From: JBLHUT01 sp047629975
Lineage (GTDB): Bacteria > Pseudomonadota > Alphaproteobacteria > Rhodobacterales > Rhodobacteraceae
Length of the DNA stretch: 9,444 nt
Direction: 5' to 3'
Assembly: GCA_047629975.1 (NCBI GenBank)
Contig: JBLHUT010000134.1
Coordinates: 1 to 9,444, forward strand
Numbering within the stretch: position 1 is the first letter of the stretch; each line of letters starts with the position of its first letter. Shown one piece after another: positions 7,014-9,444 of this stretch. The position numbers and the translations under genes are program-made. The notes beneath the pieces are model-generated. The model searched no databases and was not told where the DNA came from. It saw nothing but the letters and a program-made list of their open reading frames with translations.

Positions 7014-7925
7014 ATGAAAATAACGCGCCGCAATGATTTATCTCTTCGCCTGCTGGAAGTATTTGGCACGCTGATGTTGTCTCAAACCACTGTGGCCACC
7101 GCAGAAGAGTTGGGCATTTCGCAACCTTCTGTGTCACTCGCCATCAAGCAATTGGAAAAGCAGCTGGGGTTCGAGTTGTTCGAGCGTGAGAGGAAACGCA
7201 TGCTCCCGACAAATGAGGCACGGAGCCTGTTCCAAGAAATTCAGCCGCTGTTCGAGCAGCTTAGGTCTGTAGAGTCCCGCGTGCGTGATCTGCGCGGCGG
7301 CACGGTTGGCAAGCTGAGGATCATGGCCACGCCACCGTTGGGGCACTCTGTGGTGCCCGGTGCCTTGTCAAAATTTCTTGAGGGGCGCGATGGTGTCACC
7401 GTGCAATACGATGTGCGACGGATGGAAAATGTCATTGATGCGGTGGCCATCGGGGCTGCTGATATCGGGCTTTGCCTTGGGTTGGATACTCATCCAAGCG
7501 TATCGGTAAAGGTTGTTAGTAGGGACCGGATGGTGGCGGTGATGCGGCCAGACCATGCCCTAGCGCAGCTTGCCGTTTTACGTCCCGGTGACTTCGTCGC
7601 GCGTGGTTTTATTGGGCTGGACCCAGCATCAAAACTGGGATCGCTGGTCCAAAATGCCTTCGATGCGGCGCAGGTTCCGTATACGCCGCAGGTCGAAGCG
7701 CGCTATTGCCACACGGCGGCTGTCTTGGCGCATTCGTGCAATAAGATCGCTATCGTTGATCGCTACACTGCTGAGTTCCTGCCGAACATGGCATTGACCT
7801 ACCGCCCCTTTGATCCGGCAATTTCAATTGGTGCATGCGTTGTATCGAGGCCCAACCGTCCGTTGCCCCGATTAGCGGCGGAATTTGAAGCCGTGTTTAT
7901 CAAGGCCCTGAATGGACAAGTCTAA
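7014..7925 (+). CDS. LysR-type transcriptional regulator
   Basis: Probable ligand-responsive regulator of this operon. The N-terminal winged helix-turn-helix (HTH_1) is clear: TVATAEELGISQPSVSLAIKQ at about 26-46, followed by LEKQLGFELFER and the wing. A linker helix leads into a LysR_substrate effector domain from about residue 92 (VGKLRIMATPPLGHSVVPGAL) to near the end. The length of 303 aa is standard. Unlike many LysR genes it is not divergent from its target operon but is the last gene on the same strand, 18 nt after the racemase. It would therefore be co-transcribed unless a promoter lies inside the racemase gene. The ribosome binding site before the ATG is weak. The effector is probably the imported solute or a breakdown product; that is inference from position. 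Confidence 0.92.
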   Translation: MKITRRNDLSLRLLEVFGTLMLSQTTVATAEELGISQPSVSLAIKQLEKQLGFELFERERKRMLPTNEARSLFQEIQPLFEQLRSVESRVRDLRGGTVGKLRIMATPPLGHSVVPGALSKFLEGRDGVTVQYDVRRMENVIDAVAIGAADIGLCLGLDTHPSVSVKVVSRDRMVAVMRPDHALAQLAVLRPGDFVARGFIGLDPASKLGSLVQNAFDAAQVPYTPQVEARYCHTAAVLAHSCNKIAIVDRYTAEFLPNMALTYRPFDPAISIGACVVSRPNRPLPRLAAEFEAVFIKALNGQV

Positions 7926-8088
7926 AAACTGTACCTTCAAGTATCTTGAATAGCCCAATTCTGGCGTGATTTGCAGCGCGCATTTACGATGGTGACTGTC
8001 TGACGTCAGCGCTTATGGGGCCAAATAGGGCAATTTGATAACAGAGTGTTCTTGGCTCATCGTAACCACCGAGGAGTATCCGTCTTGG
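7926..8088. other. Operon/IS boundary, 163 nt non-coding
   Basis: No gene is recognised here. A short perfect dyad, TTCAAG-TAT-CTTGAA at 7936-7950, follows the LysR stop by 10 nt; it lacks a T-tract and is too weak to call a terminator. The part near 8040-8088 probably includes the 3' non-coding end of the IS110-family element that reads in from the right, but I cannot place the element end because IS110 termini often lack clear inverted repeats. Confidence 0.5.
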
Positions 8089-8601
8089 TCAAGCGATCTT
8101 TTCTGCCCATTTCCGATTGTCACGCAGTAAGGTATTGGCAAGTACAAGCAACTTCCGCATGATGGCTGTGATAGCGACTTTTTCCTCTTTCCCCGCAGTT
8201 AACAGTTGATCGTATTTGGCTTTGAGGTCTGCATCGTGCCGGATTGCGACGAGCGCTGGCATAAAGACAGCGTGCCGCAGATTTTGACGACCTCCTTGTA
8301 TCCGCGCCTTCCCCGGCCATTTCCCAGAACTTTGTGACATCGGGGCAAGCCCTGCAAGGCTGGCAACCTGTTTGTTATTCAGAGCGCCAATCTCTGGCAT
8401 TTCCACAAGGATCATGAGCGCTGTTGTCACCCCAATGCAGGGAATGCTGAACAAAATATCCAGCCTTTCGCTGATGCTTTGATCTTGGTGCGCCAAGTCT
8501 AACATCAACGCATCGATTTTTGTAATATCGCTTTCGATCTGGCGCAGACGCTTTTCGAGTTGCTGCTTTATGAGAGTATTTGTTCCATCCCGGACGATCA
8601 C
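8089..8601 (-). pseudogene. IS110-family transposase, C-terminal fragment (Transposase_20 domain)
   Basis: Minus-strand fragment of an IS110-type DEDD/Ser recombinase. It retains the coiled-coil-like linker (KQQLEKRLRQIESDI), then the C-terminal Transposase_20 domain: IPCIGVTTALMIL, ALNNKQVASLAGLAPM, SQSSGKWPGKARIQGG and RQNLRHAVFMPALVA. The Ser of the SSG segment, the conserved nucleophile region of this domain, is kept. The N-terminal RuvC-like DEDD domain is absent. At 170 aa it is about half the usual 300-400 aa. The open frame can be traced back only to about 8640, where the inferred end of an IS3-family remnant begins. The GTG start at 8601 is therefore just the first available codon, not a genuine start. 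It cannot be an active transposase alone. Confidence 0.87.
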
Positions 8602-9023
8602 ATTGATCCTCAGCGCTATGCCTTTTTTATGGCAAGATCGGTTCTGAGGGAGCGGTGTTTGTCAAAGGAGTTGTCCGCCGATTTCATGCGGCGTCTCTGA
8701 TTTCTGGCGCGCTGATTTCGCGTTCCGGGTTCAGCCAAACGGCTCCGGCGGGCTGCCAGTTGCGCGTTTCTCCTGACCATCGTTCCGGTTTTTGCACGTG
8801 CATTTGCATAGAGAATGGCGCGGTTTGCGAGGGCATCGCGGTCACTGCCGCCGCGGCGCATGTTTGGAGTGACAAAGCGGATCGCGCTGTGGAGGTGTTC
8901 GTCGTTGTACCAGTTCACGAAGGATTTCACCCACGCCTGTGCGTCAACCTTCGTGGCAAAACCCTTGTTTGGCCAATCCGGGCGATACTTGCAGGTGCGA
9001 AACAGCGCCTCGGAGAATGGATT

Positions 9024-9050
9024 GTCGTTACTGTCGTTACTGTCGTTACT
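9024..9050. repeat. Threefold 9-bp tandem repeat inside the IS3 transposase
   Basis: GTCGTTACT occurs three times head to tail with no mismatch. On the coding (minus) strand it encodes Ser-Asn-Asp three times, where related transposases have SND once before NPFSE. It is in frame and looks like slippage expansion in a gene no longer under selection. Confidence 0.9.
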
Positions 9051-9122
9051 GACGCGCGGGCGGCTGTAAGACGCCATGATGCCCAGCTTTTCCAGCGTTG
9101 TTTTCATCGTCGCCCCCTTCAT

Positions 9123-9161
9123 TCATTGCCCGGCAGTGCATGCTCTTGCAGGCACGAGAGG
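9123..9161 (+). repeat. Hairpin-forming 39-nt repeat, copy 1, inserted in the IS3 transposase
   Basis: This stretch sits exactly between the codons for HADNGSP and MKGATM, which are adjacent in intact relatives, so it is a clean insertion. It begins with CATTGCCCGGCAGTG (9124-9138) and ends GAGAGG (9156-9161). Between and overlapping these, GTGC-a-TGC-tctt-GCA-g-GCAC (9136-9155) can fold into a 7-bp stem with one internal mismatch. It introduces a TGA into the transposase frame. It matches copy 2 in inverted orientation. Confidence 0.75.
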
Positions 9162-9309
9162 GGGGCTGCCGTTGTCGGCGTGCAGGACCGATAGGCGCGA
9201 GACACAGGCCTCCGCCCAAACCGCTTTTTGGATCAACGTCGCGGCCAGTTCCGCAGCCTCGCGTTCATGGACCTCCCAGTCGATAATTTTCCGGCTGAAG
9301 ATGTCCACC

Positions 9310-9349
9310 CCTCTCATGGTTATGCTTCGCAAACCACTGCCGGGCAATG
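9310..9349 (-). repeat. Hairpin-forming 40-nt repeat, copy 2, at the broken 5' edge of the IS3 remnant
   Basis: On the minus strand it starts with CATTGCCCGGCAGTG (9349-9335), identical over 15 bases to copy 1, and ends GAGAGG (9315-9310), also identical. The middle differs in sequence but again forms a hairpin: on the plus strand TGGTT-a-TGC-ttc-GCA-AACCA (9317-9336), an 8-bp stem with one bulged A. The two copies point in opposite directions and bracket 148 nt of transposase core. Confidence 0.72.
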
Positions 9350-9359
9350 GATCAGATAC

Positions 9360-9444
9360 TGGAGCTGTCACGGTTCTGTTCCGGTCAGGTGCTCATGTTA
9401 AGCGGCCTTTCGTTCGAAGGCCACGGGGCTTTTCCAGCCCAATG
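9360..9444 (-). mobile_element. Terminus of a second IS3-family element, cut by the window edge
   Basis: The stretch contains the last codons of a second transposase plus a 3' tail. The inferred element tip is TGGAGCTGTCACGG at 9360, with a TG start as in IS3-family ends. It lies 10 nt from hairpin repeat copy 2. The rest of the element is to the right of the window. Confidence 0.6.
9398..9444 (-). CDS. IS3-family transposase, extreme C-terminus (partial)
   Basis: The minus strand reads LGWKSPVAFERKAA and then TAA at 9398-9400. This G-x-KSPVAFE-RxAA ending is characteristic of one IS3-family transposase branch (IS51/IS407-like C-termini) and differs from the WLNPE ending of the neighbouring remnant, so it is a separate element. 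Only 14 residues lie in the window; the rest continues past the right edge, and its integrity cannot be judged. Confidence 0.7.
   Translation of the reverse strand, partial: LGWKSPVAFERKAA

Larger units (their letters stand above)
8645..9309 (-). mobile_element. IS3-family element remnant (one end plus 3' part of the transposase)
   Basis: Remnant of an IS3-family insertion sequence. The inferred terminus on the left is 5'-TGAGGGAGCGGTGTTTGTC at 8645, 39 nt past the transposase stop, with the TG tip typical of IS3-family ends. The other end, orfA and the start of orfB are missing. The remnant abuts the truncated IS110 frame on the left and a hairpin repeat plus a second IS3-type terminus on the right. 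The terminus was chosen by eye, without a second end to compare. Confidence 0.65.
8684..9309 (-). pseudogene. IS3-family transposase (orfB, DDE integrase domain), multiply disrupted
   Basis: Reading on the minus strand from 9309, the gene gives GVDIFSRKIIDWEVHEREAA, then HADNGSP (9162-9182, the second catalytic Asp). A 39-nt insertion with an in-frame TGA (9123-9161) follows. The gene resumes at MKGATM, then SYSRPRVSND, NPFSEALFRTCKYRPDWP (the catalytic Glu), FVNWYNDEHLHSAIRFVTP and YANARAK. At 8789-8793 an extra base in a T-run (A-run in the gene) shifts the frame; the genuine C-terminus, PERWSGETRNWQP to WLNPEREISAPEIRDAA, is one frame over and stops at 8684. Three 9-bp repeats add six residues beside the catalytic Glu. 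The first catalytic Asp and everything before it are lost. The gene is dead by at least three independent lesions. Confidence 0.88.

Noticed and set aside
7936..7950. Dyad TTCAAG-TAT-CTTGAA after the LysR gene as a terminator
   Set aside because: The stem is only 6 bp, AT-rich and without a T-tract, so it is too weak to call.
9024..9050. Short tandem repeats as a CRISPR fragment
   Set aside because: The units are 9 bp, contiguous and without spacers, and they lie in frame within a transposase gene.
8655..9194. A 179-codon plus-strand open frame across the IS region
   Set aside because: It is antisense to clear IS3 transposase blocks (HADNGSP, NPFSEALF, WYNDEHLHS) on the minus strand, and its own translation shows no family resemblance; it is a shadow frame.
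9123..9349. The 15-bp inverted repeats as ends of an invertible DNA switch
   Set aside because: The segment between them is transposase sequence in its native orientation and colinear with the flanking part, with no recombinase gene or promoter inside; nothing supports inversion.

Overview
The window looks like an alphaproteobacterial chromosome segment, most likely from the Rhodobacterales (Roseobacter group). This is inferred from the gene types, the moderately high GC, and the tight, overlapping same-strand operon; no marker gene fixes the species. It falls into two regions.

Positions 1 to about 7925 hold one long plus-strand catabolic operon. In order it encodes a polar amino acid type ABC transporter (periplasmic binding protein, ATPase, two permeases), an N-carbamoyl-D-amino acid amidohydrolase of the nitrilase superfamily, a broken flavin-reductase-like gene, a DHDPS/aldolase-family enzyme, a divergent short-chain dehydrogenase, a hydantoin/Asp-Glu racemase-family protein, and a LysR regulator. 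Genes overlap or sit a few bases apart, except for an 83-nt gap with a strong 11-bp hairpin before the racemase. The likely theme is uptake and breakdown of an N-carbamoyl or hydantoin-like amino acid derivative. The racemase would interconvert stereoisomers, the amidohydrolase would release the amino acid plus CO2 and NH3, and the lyase and SDR would act on the carbon skeleton. No hydantoinase is present in the window. Three proteins have lost textbook residues: the binding protein has Phe where amino acid binders keep the Asp that holds the alpha-amino group, the SDR lacks the Tyr and Lys of YxxxK, and the DHDPS-like enzyme lacks the Thr pair after its first Gly. Together these suggest a non-standard substrate.

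Positions about 7926 to 9444 are a graveyard of nested insertion sequences, all on the minus strand: a 5'-truncated IS110-family transposase, a heavily damaged IS3-family transposase, and the last codons and terminus of a second IS3-family element running off the right edge. Within the damaged IS3 gene are a threefold 9-bp tandem repeat, a frameshift in a T-run, and two copies of an approximately 40-nt hairpin-forming repeat in inverted orientation. The hairpin stems differ in sequence but keep pairing. This small repeat is the least explained item in the window.
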